DNA of 64,000 bases from Gammaproteobacteria bacterium (GCA_030831165.1 JAURLP010000019.1:1-64000), one strand, 5' to 3'; positions 10,157-20,903 are shown, counted from the stretch's first letter. Notes: generated from the sequence alone by a model not told the origin. Numbers and translations: made by a program.

Positions 10157-10342
10157 CTATTCTCCCTCCACCTGGACTAGGTGACGGATTTTATTAATCA
10201 TGCCACGAACAGCAGCAGTATCTTCCAGTTCAACCTGGTGACGAATTCGACGCAAGCCAAGACCTGATACACAAGCCTTGTGCTTTGGTAAAGCCGCAAT
10301 AGGGCTTTTAACTAAAGTCACTTTTACTGTTTTTGATGCCAT
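10157..10342 (-). CDS. rpmD: 50S ribosomal protein L30
   Basis: 61 residues from the ATG at 10342 ([15 protein letters not shown]...); an upstream in-frame GTG at 10345 is possible but less likely, since the family starts at this ATG. The ferredoxin-like fold pattern with [23 protein letters not shown] is typical. L30 is a small 50S protein present in gammaproteobacteria. It lies between rpsE and rplO in the spc operon. Confidence 0.97.
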   Translation of the reverse strand: MASKTVKVTLVKSPIAALPKHKACVSGLGLRRIRHQVELEDTAAVRGMINKIRHLVQVEGE

Positions 10343-10435
10343 CACTACTTACCTGTTCTTAACTATTTGTTACAAATTTTTGCTAGCTGTCTCTTGAATG
10401 CTTTGTTACTAGTATTGATTCAATTCACTAATCAA

Positions 10436-10945
10436 TTAACTAACAATCTCTTCAACTTTTTTACCACGCTTCTCAGCAATTTCCTCAGGAGAACGCATAT
10501 GCTGCAGCCCTTTAAAAGTTGCTCTTACAACATTTACCGGATTGGTAGAGCCATAACACTTCGCCAATACATTATGCACCCCAGCAAGCTCTAAAATGGC
10601 ACGCATTGCACCACCTGCGATAACACCTGTACCTTCAGAGGCGGGCTGCATATATATATTCGAAGCACCGTGACGAGCTTTAACCGGGTACTGCAATGTA
10701 CCTCCATCCAGTTTTACAGAAATCATATTACGCCGGGCAGCTTCCATAGCTTTTTGTATTGCCAGTGGAACTTCTCGTGCTTTACCACGACCAAAACCAA
10801 CTCGACCATTGCCATCACCAACAGCGGTTAAAGCAGTGAAACCGAAGATACGTCCGCCTTTAACCACTTTAGCAACACGGTTAACCTGGATAAGCTTTTC
10901 CTGCAACCCTTCTTCGTTTTTATTTTGTTCGTTTTTATATGCCAT
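10436..10945 (-). CDS. rpsE: 30S ribosomal protein S5
   Basis: 169 residues (E. coli 167). The N-terminal double-stranded RNA-binding-like domain has [20 protein letters not shown] and [18 protein letters not shown]; the second half has the ribosomal S5 fold with [20 protein letters not shown]5 helps decoding accuracy and mRNA unwinding at the entry tunnel. It lies three bases after rplR, with a 93-base gap before rpmD. Confidence 0.99.
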   Translation of the reverse strand: MAYKNEQNKNEEGLQEKLIQVNRVAKVVKGGRIFGFTALTAVGDGNGRVGFGRGKAREVPLAIQKAMEAARRNMISVKLDGGTLQYPVKARHGASNIYMQPASEGTGVIAGGAMRAILELAGVHNVLAKCYGSTNPVNVVRATFKGLQHMRSPEEIAEKRGKKVEEIVS

Positions 10946-10948
10946 AAC

Positions 10949-11284
10949 CTAAAACTCCAGTCCACCTTCACGTGCCGCATCGGCCAATGCCTTAACTCTG
11001 CCATGATATTGATAGCCACTACGATCGAAAGCCACCTTAGTAATTCCTACCGTTTTTGCTTTCTCAGCGATCTGCTTACCAATTTCAATAGCAGACTCAA
11101 CATTCCCGGTTTTCTTGCCACCTAATGAAGATGCCGCTGCCAGAATCTGGTTGTCAGGAGAAATAATCTGCGCATAAATATGTCGCGGACTACGATAAAC
11201 AGAAAGCCGATTTACGCGTAATTCACTGATCTTGGCGCGAGATCTTTTTGCTCGACGTAGACGTGATTTTTTCTTTTCGTTCAT
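10949..11284 (-). CDS. rplR: 50S ribosomal protein L18
   Basis: 111 residues (E. coli 117). It has a basic N-terminus ([18 protein letters not shown]), the strands [16 protein letters not shown] and the conserved end [27 protein letters not shown]18 binds 5S rRNA and, with L5, joins it to the central protuberance. The stop nearly touches the rpsE start, suggesting coupling. Confidence 0.99.
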   Translation of the reverse strand: MNEKKKSRLRRAKRSRAKISELRVNRLSVYRSPRHIYAQIISPDNQILAAASSLGGKKTGNVESAIEIGKQIAEKAKTVGITKVAFDRSGYQYHGRVKALADAAREGGLEF

Positions 11285-11322
11285 TGTTCTTCCATTGCCT
11301 CAGTATTAGCTACAAGCTAGTC

Positions 11323-11856
11323 TTATTTCTTCTTAGCTTCTTTACGATAGACATATTCATCTTCGTAACGAATACCCTTACCTTTGTATGGCTCAGGTGG
11401 TCTAAATTCTCTGATCTCAGCGGCTACCTGACCGACCAATTGTTTGTCAGCACCTTTAAGCACAATCTCAGTTTGAGTTGGCGTTTCAGCACTAACACCT
11501 TCTGGCAAACTGTAATCAATAGGATGTGAATACCCAACAACCAGGTTTACAGTGTTACCTTGTGCCTTGGCGCGATAACCAACGCCAATTAAAGTAAGTT
11601 TTTTCTCAAAGCCCTGACTGACACCTATAACCATATTGTTAACGAGCGAACGGTAAGTACCAGCAAGCGCAACAGAGTTTTTTTCTTCTGTTTTAGCTTT
11701 TAACTTCAACTGGTTATCTTCATTAACAATTTCCACTTGCTCATGCAACGGGAGTTCGAGAGAACCCTGGGTACCCTTAACGGAAATCAAACCATTGGCA
11801 ATAATGGCTTCAACACCTTTTGGTAAGTCGACGGGGCTATTTGCTATTCTGGACAT
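11323..11856 (-). CDS. rplF: 50S ribosomal protein L6
   Basis: 177 residues, as in E. coli. It has two repeated L6 domains. The conserved C-terminal signature [26 protein letters not shown] is complete. L6 sits near the factor-binding site beside the sarcin-ricin loop. It lies 26 bases after rpsH and 38 bases before rplR. Confidence 0.99.
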   Translation of the reverse strand: MSRIANSPVDLPKGVEAIIANGLISVKGTQGSLELPLHEQVEIVNEDNQLKLKAKTEEKNSVALAGTYRSLVNNMVIGVSQGFEKKLTLIGVGYRAKAQGNTVNLVVGYSHPIDYSLPEGVSAETPTQTEIVLKGADKQLVGQVAAEIREFRPPEPYKGKGIRYEDEYVYRKEAKKK

Positions 11857-11882
11857 AAGCTTGCTCTATTAAATCTTTTAAA

Positions 11883-12278
11883 TTAAAAAACGGTACAGAG
11901 TAATTCGCCACCAATACCAGCCTGGTTAGCAGCTTTCCCTGTCATTACACCCTGGTTAGTTGACACTATTGCCACACCTAATCCAGACCTTACATCTGGT
12001 AAATCTTCGTTATTCACATACTGACGCAAGCCTGGTCGACTACCTCTGTGCAATTCTTCAATAACAGCCTTACCTTTAAAATATTTAAGGTCCACAGTTA
12101 CAACAGGCTTCACCAAATCATCACTGACTTTATAGCCATTGATATATCCTTCTTGTTTTAGAACATCAAGAATAGCCAGCTTGATTTTTGAAGCAGGGCA
12201 ATCAACACTTTCTTTTTGTACTAACTGGGCATTTCTGATTCTGGTCAGAAGATCCGCTATTGGGTCAGACATACTCAT
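11883..12278 (-). CDS. rpsH: 30S ribosomal protein S8
   Basis: 131 residues (E. coli 130). It begins [18 protein letters not shown] and ends with the conserved [27 protein letters not shown]8 binds 16S rRNA helix 21; in E. coli it also represses the spc operon by binding a mimic at the rplE start. Both the rplE and rpsH genes are in the standard order here, so the circuit may be kept, but I did not identify the binding site. Confidence 0.99.
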   Translation of the reverse strand: MSMSDPIADLLTRIRNAQLVQKESVDCPASKIKLAILDVLKQEGYINGYKVSDDLVKPVVTVDLKYFKGKAVIEELHRGSRPGLRQYVNNEDLPDVRSGLGVAIVSTNQGVMTGKAANQAGIGGELLCTVF

Positions 12279-12300
12279 CTTATTAATATCTCCTAAACGC

Positions 12301-12606
12301 TTACCAGCTTGCCTTAGTTAAACCTGGAACATCACCGCGCATTGCAGCTTCGCGTAATTTATTTCTACACATTTTAAATTTTCTATATACACCATGTGGG
12401 CGACCAGTAACCTGGCAGCGACGCATCTGTCTTACTGGACTTGCATCACGAGGTAACTTTTGCAGTTTAATCTGCGCTTCCCATTTCTCGTCATCAGAAG
12501 CAGTCGTACTGTTAATAATTGCTTTTAGAGCAGTACGTTTTTCAGCGTAGCGCGCAACCAGTTTGCTACGTTTATCTTCTCTTGCGATCATTGATGTCTT
12601 AGCCAT
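12301..12606 (-). CDS. rpsN: 30S ribosomal protein S14
   Basis: 101 residues, the long zinc-free form typical of gammaproteobacteria. It starts [20 protein letters not shown] and contains [42 protein letters not shown]14 is in the 30S head near the A site. It lies between rplE and rpsH, 26 bases after rplE. Confidence 0.99.
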   Translation of the reverse strand: MAKTSMIAREDKRSKLVARYAEKRTALKAIINSTTASDDEKWEAQIKLQKLPRDASPVRQMRRCQVTGRPHGVYRKFKMCRNKLREAAMRGDVPGLTKASW

Positions 12607-12632
12607 CTAAACTATCCTCTGCTTTTTATCGC

Positions 12633-13199
12633 TTATGCCTGAGCTGTTTCAGCAGCAACTTCTCCGCCTCGTAGCGGAAACTGCATTGCTCGTAACAAGG
12701 CTCTGCCTTCATCGTCTGTTTTAGCCGTGGTTGTAATCGTAATATCCAGGCCTCTCAAGGTATCAATTTTGTCATAATCAATTTCTGGGAAAATAATTTG
12801 CTCGCTTACACCTAATGCGTAGTTACCTCGACCATCAAATGACTTTGGATTTAAACCCCTGAAATCACGAATACGAGGAATTGCGATGCTAACTAGACGA
12901 TCCAAAAACTCATACATTCTTACGCCACGCAGAGTTACTTTTGCACCAACAGGCCAACCTTCTCTGACTTTAAAACCAGCAATAGATTTACGCGCATTAT
13001 TCACAACAGGCTTTTGCCCACTGATCTGCGTCAAATCGTTTAAAGCATTATCCAGTACTTTTTTATCACCAAAGTCACCATTACCCATGTTGAGCACCAC
13101 TTTAGTAATTTTTGGCACTTCCATAGGGTTTTTATAGGCGAACTGCTTAATCAGTTCTGGCGCTACTTCGTTTCTATATAAATCTCTCATTCGAGCCAT
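12633..13199 (-). CDS. rplE: 50S ribosomal protein L5
   Basis: 188 residues, slightly longer than the 179 of E. coli because of a short C-terminal tail ([11 protein letters not shown]). Conserved blocks [15 protein letters not shown], the P-site loop [29 protein letters not shown] and [16 protein letters not shown] are present. L5 binds 5S rRNA and contacts P-site tRNA and S13. It lies 28 bases after rplX. Confidence 0.99.
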   Translation of the reverse strand: MARMRDLYRNEVAPELIKQFAYKNPMEVPKITKVVLNMGNGDFGDKKVLDNALNDLTQISGQKPVVNNARKSIAGFKVREGWPVGAKVTLRGVRMYEFLDRLVSIAIPRIRDFRGLNPKSFDGRGNYALGVSEQIIFPEIDYDKIDTLRGLDITITTTAKTDDEGRALLRAMQFPLRGGEVAAETAQA

Positions 13200-13227
13200 G
13201 TCTTAATCTCTCTTACGCTGCTATCTG

Positions 13228-13542
13228 TTAATCAATCAGAGAACTGTCTGATTTAAAAATGCGAACTTTGGTACCATCTTCTTCAATTTTAAACGTTACT
13301 CGATCCGCTTTTTCTGATTTAGGATTAAATATGGCGACATTAGAAACCTGAATTCCTGCCTCTTTTTCAACAATGCCACCCTGCTGTCCAATATTTGGAT
13401 TTGGGCGCGTATGACGCTTGATCATATTTATACCAGAGACAATTAAACGGCCATTACCCAATACACGAGTGATCTTGCCTCGCTTGCCCTTATCACGGCC
13501 AGCAATCACAATCACCTCATCATCTCTTTTCAGTTTTTGCAT
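13228..13542 (-). CDS. rplX: 50S ribosomal protein L24
   Basis: 104 residues (E. coli 104). The KOW motif is near the N-terminus ([21 protein letters not shown]), followed by [22 protein letters not shown]24 starts 50S assembly by binding the 5' domain of 23S rRNA and lies at the tunnel exit. It follows rplN after 58 bases. Confidence 0.99.
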   Translation of the reverse strand: MQKLKRDDEVIVIAGRDKGKRGKITRVLGNGRLIVSGINMIKRHTRPNPNIGQQGGIVEKEAGIQVSNVAIFNPKSEKADRVTFKIEEDGTKVRIFKSDSSLID

Positions 13543-13600
13543 TAACCTGTTCTCAACCTCTAAACTCGTATTACTTAACGTTTATTTCTTTCTATCCTTG

Positions 13601-13969
13601 TTATAAAACTTCTGGCGCCAGAGAAATAATTTTCATAAATTTCTCATTTCTTAATTCGCGTGTGACTGGACCAAAAACACGCGTACCAATTGGGGCATCC
13701 TGAGCATTCAATAAAATTGCAGCGTTATCATCGAATTTAATCAATGATCCATCCTGTCTCCTGACACCACTTTTGGTACGAACCACAACTGCGCTTAATA
13801 CTTGACCTTTTTTTACTTTGCCACGCGGAATAGCTTCCTTGACAGTAACTTTAATCACGTCGCCTACTCTGGCATAACGTCTATGAGAGCCGCCCAGTAC
13901 TTTTATGCACATGACACGCCTTGCACCACTGTTATCTGCCACATCCAAATAAGATTGTGTTTGAATCAT
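13601..13969 (-). CDS. rplN: 50S ribosomal protein L14
   Basis: 122 residues (E. coli 123). It starts [28 protein letters not shown] and carries the family signature [21 protein letters not shown]14 contacts L19 and forms a bridge to the 30S subunit; it is also the docking site of the silencing factor RsfS. It is the first gene of the spc group, 39 bases after rpsQ. Confidence 0.99.
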   Translation of the reverse strand: MIQTQSYLDVADNSGARRVMCIKVLGGSHRRYARVGDVIKVTVKEAIPRGKVKKGQVLSAVVVRTKSGVRRQDGSLIKFDDNAAILLNAQDAPIGTRVFGPVTRELRNEKFMKIISLAPEVL

Positions 13970-14008
13970 CTAACGCCTCTCAACCCTGCAATTAATACTA
14001 TTAAATTC

Positions 14009-14284
14009 TTAAACCTGAACCGCTTTCTCATCAATGGAGACTAAAGCCCACGTTTTCATTTTAGAAATTGGCCTTACTTCTTTAATGGTCACTGAATCAC
14101 CAGGCATGCACTCATTACTTTCGTCATGCGCATGCAATTTAGAAGACTTGGTAACATATTTCCCGTAAACAGGATGCTTCACACGCCTTTCAACCAGAAC
14201 AGTAATTGTTTTATCCATTTTGTTGCTAACGACTCTACCAGTAGCCGTACGCGCACTTTTTGCTTCTAAATTTGTTTCTGACAT
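14009..14284 (-). CDS. rpsQ: 30S ribosomal protein S17
   Basis: 91 residues (E. coli 84), an OB-fold protein with [29 protein letters not shown] and the signature [20 protein letters not shown]. The slightly long N-terminus ([11 protein letters not shown]) accounts for the extra length. S17 binds the 16S rRNA 5' domain. It closes the S10 group, three bases after rpmC. Confidence 0.99.
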   Translation of the reverse strand: MSETNLEAKSARTATGRVVSNKMDKTITVLVERRVKHPVYGKYVTKSSKLHAHDESNECMPGDSVTIKEVRPISKMKTWALVSIDEKAVQV

Positions 14285-14287
14285 TTC

Positions 14288-14488
14288 TTAAGAACCTGCT
14301 TTTTCAGTTAACAGAGTTTTTACTCTGGCAATATCTTTTCTTACCACAGACTGCAAATGTGTCTGATTCAACTGACCAGTTGATTTTTGCATTCTGTGAT
14401 TGAACTGATCACGCAACAGGCCAATTAAAATCTCGTTGAGCTCATCAACAGATTTCTCTCTTAGTTCTGAAGTATCTAACCCGGCCAT
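14288..14488 (-). CDS. rpmC: 50S ribosomal protein L29
   Basis: 66 residues, two long helices with [28 protein letters not shown] and [16 protein letters not shown]29 lies beside L23 at the tunnel exit, where trigger factor and SRP dock. Its first base overlaps the last base of rplP (14488), indicating translational coupling. Confidence 0.98.
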   Translation of the reverse strand: MAGLDTSELREKSVDELNEILIGLLRDQFNHRMQKSTGQLNQTHLQSVVRKDIARVKTLLTEKAGS

Positions 14489-14901
14489 TACATCACCACC
14501 CTTTTAGCAAACTTAGTTGCGAACGGTAATTTTGCAGCTGCCAGAGTAAATGCCTCTTCAGCTAATTCTGCGCTCACACCTTCAATTTCAAACAACACTT
14601 TACCTGGCTGAATTTGAGCTACCCAATATTCAACACTACCTTTACCTTTACCCTGACGTACTTCCAGTGGCTTTTTGGTAATTGGTTTGTCTGGAAATAC
14701 ACGAATCCAGATTTTTCCACCACGTTTAACATGACGAGTTAACGCACGACGTGCAGACTCAATCTGACGCGCAGTCAAACGACCACGAGTAATCGCTTTT
14801 AAACCATATTCTCCAAAACTCACTGTACTACCGCGATGAGCAAGACCACGATTGCGGCCTTTCATCTGCTTACGGAATTTTGTTCGCTTCGGTTGTAACA
14901 T
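14488..14901 (-). CDS. rplP: 50S ribosomal protein L16
   Basis: 137 residues (E. coli 136). It starts [19 protein letters not shown] and contains [34 protein letters not shown] and the conserved glycine-rich [15 protein letters not shown]16 is near the A-site tRNA elbow and needed for peptidyl transferase assembly. It lies between rpsC and rpmC. Confidence 0.99.
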   Translation of the reverse strand: MLQPKRTKFRKQMKGRNRGLAHRGSTVSFGEYGLKAITRGRLTARQIESARRALTRHVKRGGKIWIRVFPDKPITKKPLEVRQGKGKGSVEYWVAQIQPGKVLFEIEGVSAELAEEAFTLAAAKLPFATKFAKRVVM

Positions 14902-14931
14902 TTCTCGCCTACCTCTTACTCAATTCTTGTC

Positions 14932-15597
14932 TTACTTAGTCTCTGCCGCAGCAGGCTGCTCTTCATCAAAGTTAAAAACTTCACCTTTAAATATCCAAAC
15001 CTTAACGCCAATAATGCCGTAAGTGGTTAATGCTTCACTGGTGGCATAATCAATATCTGCTCGCAAGGTGTGCAAAGGTACCCGTCCTTCGTGATAACGC
15101 TCAGAACGTGCAATTTCAGCACCACCTAATCGACCACTAACCTGCACCTTGATACCTTCAGCACCCTGACGCATTGCATTTTGCATTACTCTTTTCATTG
15201 CGCGTCGAAACATCACACGACGTTCTAATTGCTGTGCAACACTATCAGCTACAAGCCGTGCATCTAAATCTGGCTTACGAATCTCTTCAATATTTATATG
15301 GACTGGCACGCCCATTTTTTCTGTAAGCTCGTTTTTTAACTTCTCAACGTCCTCACCTTTTTTACCAATCACAATACCGGGGCGGGCAGTATAAATAGTA
15401 ATTCTGGCTGTTTGAGCAGGACGTTCAATTTCTACACGCGAAACAGAGGCTGCTGCCAATTTCTTTTTAATAATGTCGCGAACTTCCATATCCTGCAATA
15501 AGTGATCCGCATAATCTTTACCACTGGCATACCAAACAGAAGTATGTTTTTTAACAATACCTAGTCTTATACCTGTTGGATTTACTTTTTGCCCCAT
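14932..15597 (-). CDS. rpsC: 30S ribosomal protein S3
   Basis: 221 residues (E. coli 233). The type II KH domain has the GXXG loop in [15 protein letters not shown] near residue 75, and the C-terminal domain has [26 protein letters not shown]3 lines the mRNA entry channel and has helicase function. It lies 24 bases after rplV. Confidence 0.99.
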   Translation of the reverse strand: MGQKVNPTGIRLGIVKKHTSVWYASGKDYADHLLQDMEVRDIIKKKLAAASVSRVEIERPAQTARITIYTARPGIVIGKKGEDVEKLKNELTEKMGVPVHINIEEIRKPDLDARLVADSVAQQLERRVMFRRAMKRVMQNAMRQGAEGIKVQVSGRLGGAEIARSERYHEGRVPLHTLRADIDYATSEALTTYGIIGVKVWIFKGEVFNFDEEQPAAAETK

Positions 15598-15621
15598 GTT
15601 TGCCTCTTTTTTTCTATTATT

Positions 15622-15963
15622 CTAGTTAGCGCTATCGTCAGCGACTTTAACGGTAATATGACAGTAACGTTTCAAAATTCTATCTGCACGGCCTTTAGCA
15701 CGTGGGCGAATACGTTTTAAAGTTGTACCTTCGTCGACATATATAGTACTGACGCGAAGCTCATCGATATCAAGACCTTCATTATGCTCAGCATTAGCTA
15801 TGGCTGAATCCAGCACTTTCTTAATAACCTCAGCTCCTTTTTTAGGACTAAAGGTCAATATTTCCAGCGCTGCTTCAACACCAAGGCCACGAATCTGGTC
15901 TGCTACCAGTCTCGCTTTCTGTGCTGAAAGGTTTGCACCTTTAAGTTTCGCTGTTACTTCCAT
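15622..15963 (-). CDS. rplV: 50S ribosomal protein L22
   Basis: 113 residues (E. coli 110). The extended hairpin that lines the exit tunnel is the region [20 protein letters not shown], followed by the end strand CHITVKV. The macrolide-contact loop shows no obvious deletion. It lies between rpsS and rpsC. Confidence 0.99.
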   Translation of the reverse strand: MEVTAKLKGANLSAQKARLVADQIRGLGVEAALEILTFSPKKGAEVIKKVLDSAIANAEHNEGLDIDELRVSTIYVDEGTTLKRIRPRAKGRADRILKRYCHITVKVADDSAN

Positions 15964-16001
15964 TATCTTCTAAGCCTCAAAACTTATTTACGTATTTATA
16001 T

Positions 16002-16274
16002 TTATCGTGCTTTCTTATCTGCAGCATGGCCACGATAAGTGCGCGTCACAACAAACTCACCCAATTTATGGCCAACCATATCTTCAGATATCAAAATTGG
16101 TACATGCTGACGACCGTTGTGAACAGCAATTGTCAAACCCAACATTTCAGGTGAAATCATTGAACGTCTAGACCATGTTTTAATAGGTCTTCTGTCATTA
16201 TTCTCAGCGGCAACTTGTACTTTCTTCAATAAATGAAGATCTATAAAAGGCCCTTTTTTTAGCGATCTTGGCAC
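16002..16274 (-). CDS. rpsS: 30S ribosomal protein S19
   Basis: 90 residues (E. coli 92). It starts [19 protein letters not shown] and has the signature [40 protein letters not shown]19 forms a complex with S13 in the 30S head. It lies 14 bases after rplB. Confidence 0.99.
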   Translation of the reverse strand: MPRSLKKGPFIDLHLLKKVQVAAENNDRRPIKTWSRRSMISPEMLGLTIAVHNGRQHVPILISEDMVGHKLGEFVVTRTYRGHAADKKAR

Positions 16275-16288
16275 TGTTATACCTACCC

Positions 16289-17119
16289 TTATCTATGCGC
16301 GTTTCTGCGACGAATAATCATGTTACTCGTACGCTTGTTAGTTCTTGTTTTATAACCTTTGGTTGGTGTACCCCATGGTGAAACAGGATGACGTCCACCT
16401 GAAGTTCTACCCTCACCACCACCATGCGGATGATCAACCGGATTCATGGCAACGCCACGAACAGTTGGTCTAACACCTCTCCAGCGCTTAGCACCAGCTT
16501 TACCTAATGAACGTAAATTATGCTCACTATTGGAAACTTCACCCAAAACAGCTCGACAATCAGACAACACTTTACGCATTTCACCTGAACGTAAACGCAA
16601 AGTTGCATACTGACCTTCTCTGGCTACCAACTGTACAGATGTCCCTGCACTTCGTGCCATTTGAGCACCTTTGCCAGGCTTTAACTCAACACAATGCACA
16701 GTGCTACCAACCGGAAGATCACGCAAAGCAAGACAGTTTCCTGGCTTCATTGGCGCAGAAGAACCTGAAACAATCCGATCTCCAGAACTTACTTTAGCCG
16801 GGGCAATTATGTATCGACGCTCACCGTCGGCATACTTAAGCAAAGCTATATTTGCACTGCGATTAGGATCATATTCAAGCCTTTCAACCACCGCTGGAAT
16901 GCCGTCTTTATCGCGTTTAAAATCAATAACACGGTATTTTTGTTTATGTCCACCACCAATATGACGTGTTGTAATGCGTCCAGCATTATTACGACCACCG
17001 TTTTTTGTCTTTTTCTCAAGCAACGGCGCATAAGGCTGACCCTTATGAAGATCAGGATTAACAACCTTAACAACAAAACGACGACCTGGTGAAGTAGGCT
17101 TACTCTTTACAACTGGCAT
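16289..17119 (-). CDS. rplB: 50S ribosomal protein L2
   Basis: 276 residues (E. coli 273). It has an OB-fold and SH3-like domains; the peptidyl-transferase-proximal loop is intact as [15 protein letters not shown], with the key histidine in HPHGGG. L2 helps subunit association and peptidyl transfer. It lies 16 bases after rplW. Confidence 0.99.
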   Translation of the reverse strand: MPVVKSKPTSPGRRFVVKVVNPDLHKGQPYAPLLEKKTKNGGRNNAGRITTRHIGGGHKQKYRVIDFKRDKDGIPAVVERLEYDPNRSANIALLKYADGERRYIIAPAKVSSGDRIVSGSSAPMKPGNCLALRDLPVGSTVHCVELKPGKGAQMARSAGTSVQLVAREGQYATLRLRSGEMRKVLSDCRAVLGEVSNSEHNLRSLGKAGAKRWRGVRPTVRGVAMNPVDHPHGGGEGRTSGGRHPVSPWGTPTKGYKTRTNKRTSNMIIRRRNAHR

Positions 17120-17135
17120 GATCTTCTCTTACCCC

Positions 17136-17435
17136 TTAACCCAGTTCAGCAAAGTCTATTTCTTGACCCTGCTCTAATCTTATATAGGCTTTTTTCCAGT
17201 CTGAGCGGCTACGAAGTTTCCCACGTGCGGATCTTTTGGTTTTGCCTTTAACATTCAAAATCTGTATGTCTTTAACCTGCACATCAAACAAGCTCTCAAC
17301 AGCCTCTTTAATTTCAGGTTTAGTTGCGTCCTTTGCCACCTTAAAAGTCACCTGATTATTCACTTCAGACATAATCGAGGTTTTTTCAGAAATATGCGGC
17401 CCAAGAATAACGGTTAGTATGCGTTCCTGATTCAT
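17136..17435 (-). CDS. rplW: 50S ribosomal protein L23
   Basis: 99 residues (E. coli 100), with [33 protein letters not shown] and the C-terminal [17 protein letters not shown]23 is the main docking site of trigger factor and SRP at the tunnel exit. Its start overlaps the rplD stop by four bases, the usual coupling for this pair. Confidence 0.99.
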   Translation of the reverse strand: MNQERILTVILGPHISEKTSIMSEVNNQVTFKVAKDATKPEIKEAVESLFDVQVKDIQILNVKGKTKRSARGKLRSRSDWKKAYIRLEQGQEIDFAELG

Positions 17436-18049
17436 GCCAGCATCCCCTCTACTTTCTTCAGTGCAGGCACTGTCATCAACACCTTATCGAAACCAATTAA
17501 ACTGACAGGGTCGACAGCAGCGGCATCACGCACATCAACCTTGTATAAGTTGCGAGATGCTAAATAAAGATTCTTATCAATTTCTTCACTGACAATCAGC
17601 ACATCTTTTAAATCAAATTCAGATAGCTTTTGGACAAGGCCTTTTGTCTTGTGATCTTCTAGAGTGAAATCGTCAACAATTAGAAGTCTTTCCTGGCGGA
17701 TCAATTCTGAAAGGATGCAGCGTAGCGCACCACGATACATTTTTTTATTAATTTTCTTTGAGTGGTCTTGTGGTCTGGCCGCAAATGTAACACCACCGGA
17801 GCGCCAAATCGGGCTTCTTGTGGTCCCTGCTCGAGCTCGACCTGAGCCTTTTTGGCGCCATGGTTTTTTACCACCGCCGCTCACTTCAGAACGAGTCTTT
17901 TGTTTGACAGAACCCTGGCGAGCACCTGCCATGTAGGTTACTACTACCTGATGCACAAGACTTTCGTTAAATTCTTTAGCGAAGCTCTCATCAGAGACTG
18001 AAACTGTTTTTCCGGTCTTCTTACCGGGTGCTGCAACATTAATATCCAT
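17432..18049 (-). CDS. rplD: 50S ribosomal protein L4
   Basis: 205 residues (E. coli 201). The long tunnel loop region has [23 protein letters not shown], and the globular part ends in [20 protein letters not shown]. In E. coli L4 also represses the S10 operon through an RNA leader; here an unusual structured gap lies before rplC rather than only before rpsJ (see findings). It lies three bases after rplC. Confidence 0.99.
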   Translation of the reverse strand: MDINVAAPGKKTGKTVSVSDESFAKEFNESLVHQVVVTYMAGARQGSVKQKTRSEVSGGGKKPWRQKGSGRARAGTTRSPIWRSGGVTFAARPQDHSKKINKKMYRGALRCILSELIRQERLLIVDDFTLEDHKTKGLVQKLSEFDLKDVLIVSEEIDKNLYLASRNLYKVDVRDAAAVDPVSLIGFDKVLMTVPALKKVEGMLA

Positions 18050-18052
18050 TGC

Positions 18053-18712
18053 TTACCCCCTTGAAGACTTAGCTTTAATGGTTGGAGAAATGATCACATC
18101 AGTACCGGTTGCACCAGGCACCGCACCTTTGATCATGAGTAGATTGTTTTCTGTATCAACTTTAACAATCTCGAGGCCTTGAGTCGTGACTTTAACGTTA
18201 CCCATCTGACCTGCCATTTTTTTGCCTTTCCATACTCGTCCAGGCGTTTGGCATTGGCCAATAGATCCTGGCGCTCTATGAGAAAGTGAGTTGCCGTGAG
18301 TAGCGTCCTGCATGCGGAAGTTATAACGCTTAATGACGCCCTGGAAACCCTTACCTTTAGAAGTACCGGTCACGTCAACGATCTGACCCGCTTCAAATTT
18401 ATCTACAGTAAGTTCCGTACCAGTGATAATTTCCTGCTCAGAAACTTCAGTTTCTTCTGTTCGAAATTCCCACAGTCCACGTCCAGCATCAACACCTGCT
18501 TTAGCAAAGTGACCTGCTTCTGATTTTGAGACATGAGAAGTCTTGACTAAACCAGCAGTAACCTGAACAGCACTATAGCCATCAGCTTCTACGGTTTTAA
18601 TCTGCGTTACTCGGTTGGGAAGTACTTCCACAACTGTTACGGGTATAGAGGACCCTGTCTCGGTGAAAATGCGAGTCATCCCGCTTTTCCGACCGACTAA
18701 GCCAATCGACAT
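18053..18712 (-). CDS. rplC: 50S ribosomal protein L3
   Basis: 219 residues (E. coli 209). It starts [20 protein letters not shown]. The extended loop [23 protein letters not shown] contains the glutamine that PrmB methylates in E. coli (GSIGQ). L3 initiates 50S assembly and reaches the peptidyl transferase centre. Unlike the usual tight spacing, 196 bases separate it from rpsJ. Confidence 0.99.
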   Translation of the reverse strand: MSIGLVGRKSGMTRIFTETGSSIPVTVVEVLPNRVTQIKTVEADGYSAVQVTAGLVKTSHVSKSEAGHFAKAGVDAGRGLWEFRTEETEVSEQEIITGTELTVDKFEAGQIVDVTGTSKGKGFQGVIKRYNFRMQDATHGNSLSHRAPGSIGQCQTPGRVWKGKKMAGQMGNVKVTTQGLEIVKVDTENNLLMIKGAVPGATGTDVIISPTIKAKSSRG

Positions 18713-18782
18713 TATAATTACCTCATCGTGTATGGGGCTTTAACCCACTATGGCTGCTTACGCATTACACCATGTTACGTTT

Positions 18783-18813
18783 TTATCCCTTTTACTTGCG
18801 TAAATCGGGATAA
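18783..18813 (-). promoter_or_regulatory. GNRA-capped RNA hairpin in the rpsJ-rplC gap
   Basis: Read on the minus strand, the transcript has outer arms TTATCCC/GGGATAA, a small internal loop (GA opposite A), inner arms TTTAC/GTAAA and a GCAA tetraloop closed by C-G. A GNRA loop on two coaxial stems is a typical RNA tertiary-contact or protein-binding hairpin. It lies about 70 bases before the rplC start codon within a 196-base gap. A second short hairpin, GGG/CCC with a six-base loop, lies at 18734-18746. It could be the L4-type autoregulatory target of the operon, a processing site, or unrelated; no known leader family was recognised. Confidence 0.5.
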
Positions 18814-18908
18814 CTACTCGTTGTATTTAAAGTGCCAGCTTACGAGAAAACAGACACTCACTTCTTAAATCTTTACTGTTCTTATATAGTTCTTAAAAAT
18901 TTCTTTAA

Positions 18909-19238
<330 letters not shown>

Positions 19239-19309
19239 TTATTGTTAAAGAACTATTCCTATACGGAGGCACAGGGAACACCCTTTTCCACCGCGAAAAA
19301 AGAGCGCAA

Positions 19310-19338
19310 ATTGTAAGGATGTGGAATAAGCCTGTCAA
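19310..19338 (-). promoter_or_regulatory. sigma-70 promoter of the S10-spc-alpha superoperon
   Basis: On the minus strand a perfect -35 TTGACA (19333-19338) is followed after exactly 17 bases by TACAAT (19310-19315), one change from the consensus -10. The predicted start gives a leader of about 80 bases before rpsJ. The spacing and near-consensus boxes fit a strong ribosomal promoter. Confidence 0.88.
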
Positions 19339-19399
19339 GCACTGAATGCTATTAGAAGTTAATATTTTCAGGCTATTGAACGATTGCAGCTAAAAACAC

Positions 19400-20314
19400 T
19401 TATAAGCCCGATAATCTCTCAAAAAGATCATTCAAACTTTGCTCACGCATACCCGGTATCAGCGGAACAGCAATATTTATAATCGTTTCCGGGCTAGGAA
19501 TGATATCAGTGGCATTCTCAACATCTTTGATAGTCATTGTTGCGGCATTATCACCAAGAATGCGATTAACTGTTGTAACGGTATGAATAGCCCCAAACAT
19601 AATACCAATGACTTCAACAGAGCCATCGTAGGATTCGAAAACTACAGGTCCTCCAGAACTTGAACCGGTAGAGTCACAATTCGTATAAATCGAGTGCCCG
19701 GCGCCCAGAATCGCTCTGGGGGTTGGCTGCCAAATAGAGCATTTGTCAGAAACCTGAATTCTGGCCTCACCCTGATCCGGAATTAAATTTCCTCCATAAA
19801 ATTTAATTTCACCAAGACCTGCCTGGAGCAGACTGTGCAATTGCTGATAGGTTTTGTTGCTTAGCGGGATGGCGTCGCCTACCGTGTTCTCATTTGAAGG
19901 AATATGACAGACACCCCAGTCATTCTTGATAAAAACCGCAGGATCGATCTGCGCAAGGTTTCCAGCAATAATATTTTCAATAGCTATAAAATGTTCAGAG
20001 CCATATGGCCTGAATATACAATCTCTATGGTATTCATCATCGGTTGAATCCCTAAAACCATGGCCTGAGGTAATCAAAATGGCATTTTGACGATCCTGAC
20101 CTATATCAATTAAAAACCCCGTTGTGACTAACTGCCTTCCCGTTTTGACTTCTTTACAAAAGACGTTACCAGTAGCATTAATTGTGTTTCTTTCAAGTTC
20201 ATTTACAGGATCGCGCCTGTTGACGCCGTCATAAGTGAAGTTTGCACCATAAGATAATGTGGCCGCATAAAGGCAGTAGAGGCAAGCATATTGAAAAAAC
20301 TTTTTGTTAAACAT
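19400..20314 (-). CDS. secreted trypsin-like (S1 family) serine protease
   Basis: 304 residues with a signal peptide (MFNKKFFQYACLYCLYAATLSYGA). The chymotrypsin-type elements are visible: the histidine in ILITSGHGF (near residue 84), an aspartate in the KNDWGVCHIP region, and the serine in CDSTGSSSGGPVVF (near residue 215), the GxSGGP nucleophile motif. Cysteines at several positions suggest disulfides. It should act in the periplasm or outside the cell; substrate unknown. It may share a transcript with the upstream DUF6152 pair, although a hairpin lies between them (20371-20393). It belongs to the block that sits in place of tufA. Confidence 0.75.
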   Translation of the reverse strand: MFNKKFFQYACLYCLYAATLSYGANFTYDGVNRRDPVNELERNTINATGNVFCKEVKTGRQLVTTGFLIDIGQDRQNAILITSGHGFRDSTDDEYHRDCIFRPYGSEHFIAIENIIAGNLAQIDPAVFIKNDWGVCHIPSNENTVGDAIPLSNKTYQQLHSLLQAGLGEIKFYGGNLIPDQGEARIQVSDKCSIWQPTPRAILGAGHSIYTNCDSTGSSSGGPVVFESYDGSVEVIGIMFGAIHTVTTVNRILGDNAATMTIKDVENATDIIPSPETIINIAVPLIPGMREQSLNDLFERLSGL

Positions 20315-20370
20315 TCATCTAAAGTCGCGTTAGGATAAAAAACATGCTGTCTGCTGATTCCAGCATGCAT

Positions 20371-20393
20371 AAAGGGCTTCCTTAGAAGCCCTT
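20371..20393 (-). terminator. probable terminator after the DUF6152 gene
   Basis: AAAGGGCTTC (20371-20380) and GAAGCCCTTT (20385-20394) form a ten-base stem with a CTTA loop. On the minus strand the following T-run is short, so termination may be partial. A second hairpin with CATGCTG/CAGCATG arms lies just beyond (20343-20367). Confidence 0.6.
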
Positions 20394-20429
20394 TATTTTA
20401 AATGCAATTAACAAGCTAACGGAAAATTA

Positions 20430-20903
20430 CTAGGGCATTTCTTCCCCTGCATCCATGGCTTCCTTTTTGGACATATAGCCCTTAGCATACCAGTCTTCCC
20501 AGGCATCTCTATCGGCACCACATCCGCCATCACTAGGGTCATACCAGATGTCATCCTTTAGTACCAAACCTACAGCTCCACCGTTTCGACCATCACGTAA
20601 AGGGCATTGAACAATAGTTACACGATCGCCTGGTTGAAAAGTATAACCGGTCATAGATGGCGTACTTTCAATCATTCGGGGTGGCGCAGCGCCTTCAAAG
20701 GCAAATACTGTACCGGCATCATCTCGAATATAGAGTGCAACATGTGGACTATTAAAAGCCCATCGCACGACTTCACCGGAGATAACTTCCTCAGTTGCTC
20801 TGTCAAACATCGCAAAACTATGGTGCGCAGAGGCATAATTTACAGCGCTAAATGTAAGAATTGCGAGCATAACAGTCGATAATATTTTTTGTGAATTTTT
20901 CAT
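20430..20903 (-). CDS. DUF6152 family exported protein
   Basis: 157 residues with a clear signal peptide ending around ASAHHSFAMFD. The mature start HHSFAMFD followed by EVISGEVVRWAFNSPHVALYI is the hallmark of DUF6152, small periplasmic proteins of unknown function that often sit beside PQQ-dependent dehydrogenases and related exported proteins. The N-terminal His-His pair could bind metal, but this is unproven. The C-terminal part adds a cysteine (GGCGADRDAWEDW) and an acidic helix. It follows the secreted 342-residue protein by 56 bases, so the two are probably one operon. Confidence 0.75.
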   Translation of the reverse strand: MKNSQKILSTVMLAILTFSAVNYASAHHSFAMFDRATEEVISGEVVRWAFNSPHVALYIRDDAGTVFAFEGAAPPRMIESTPSMTGYTFQPGDRVTIVQCPLRDGRNGGAVGLVLKDDIWYDPSDGGCGADRDAWEDWYAKGYMSKKEAMDAGEEMP

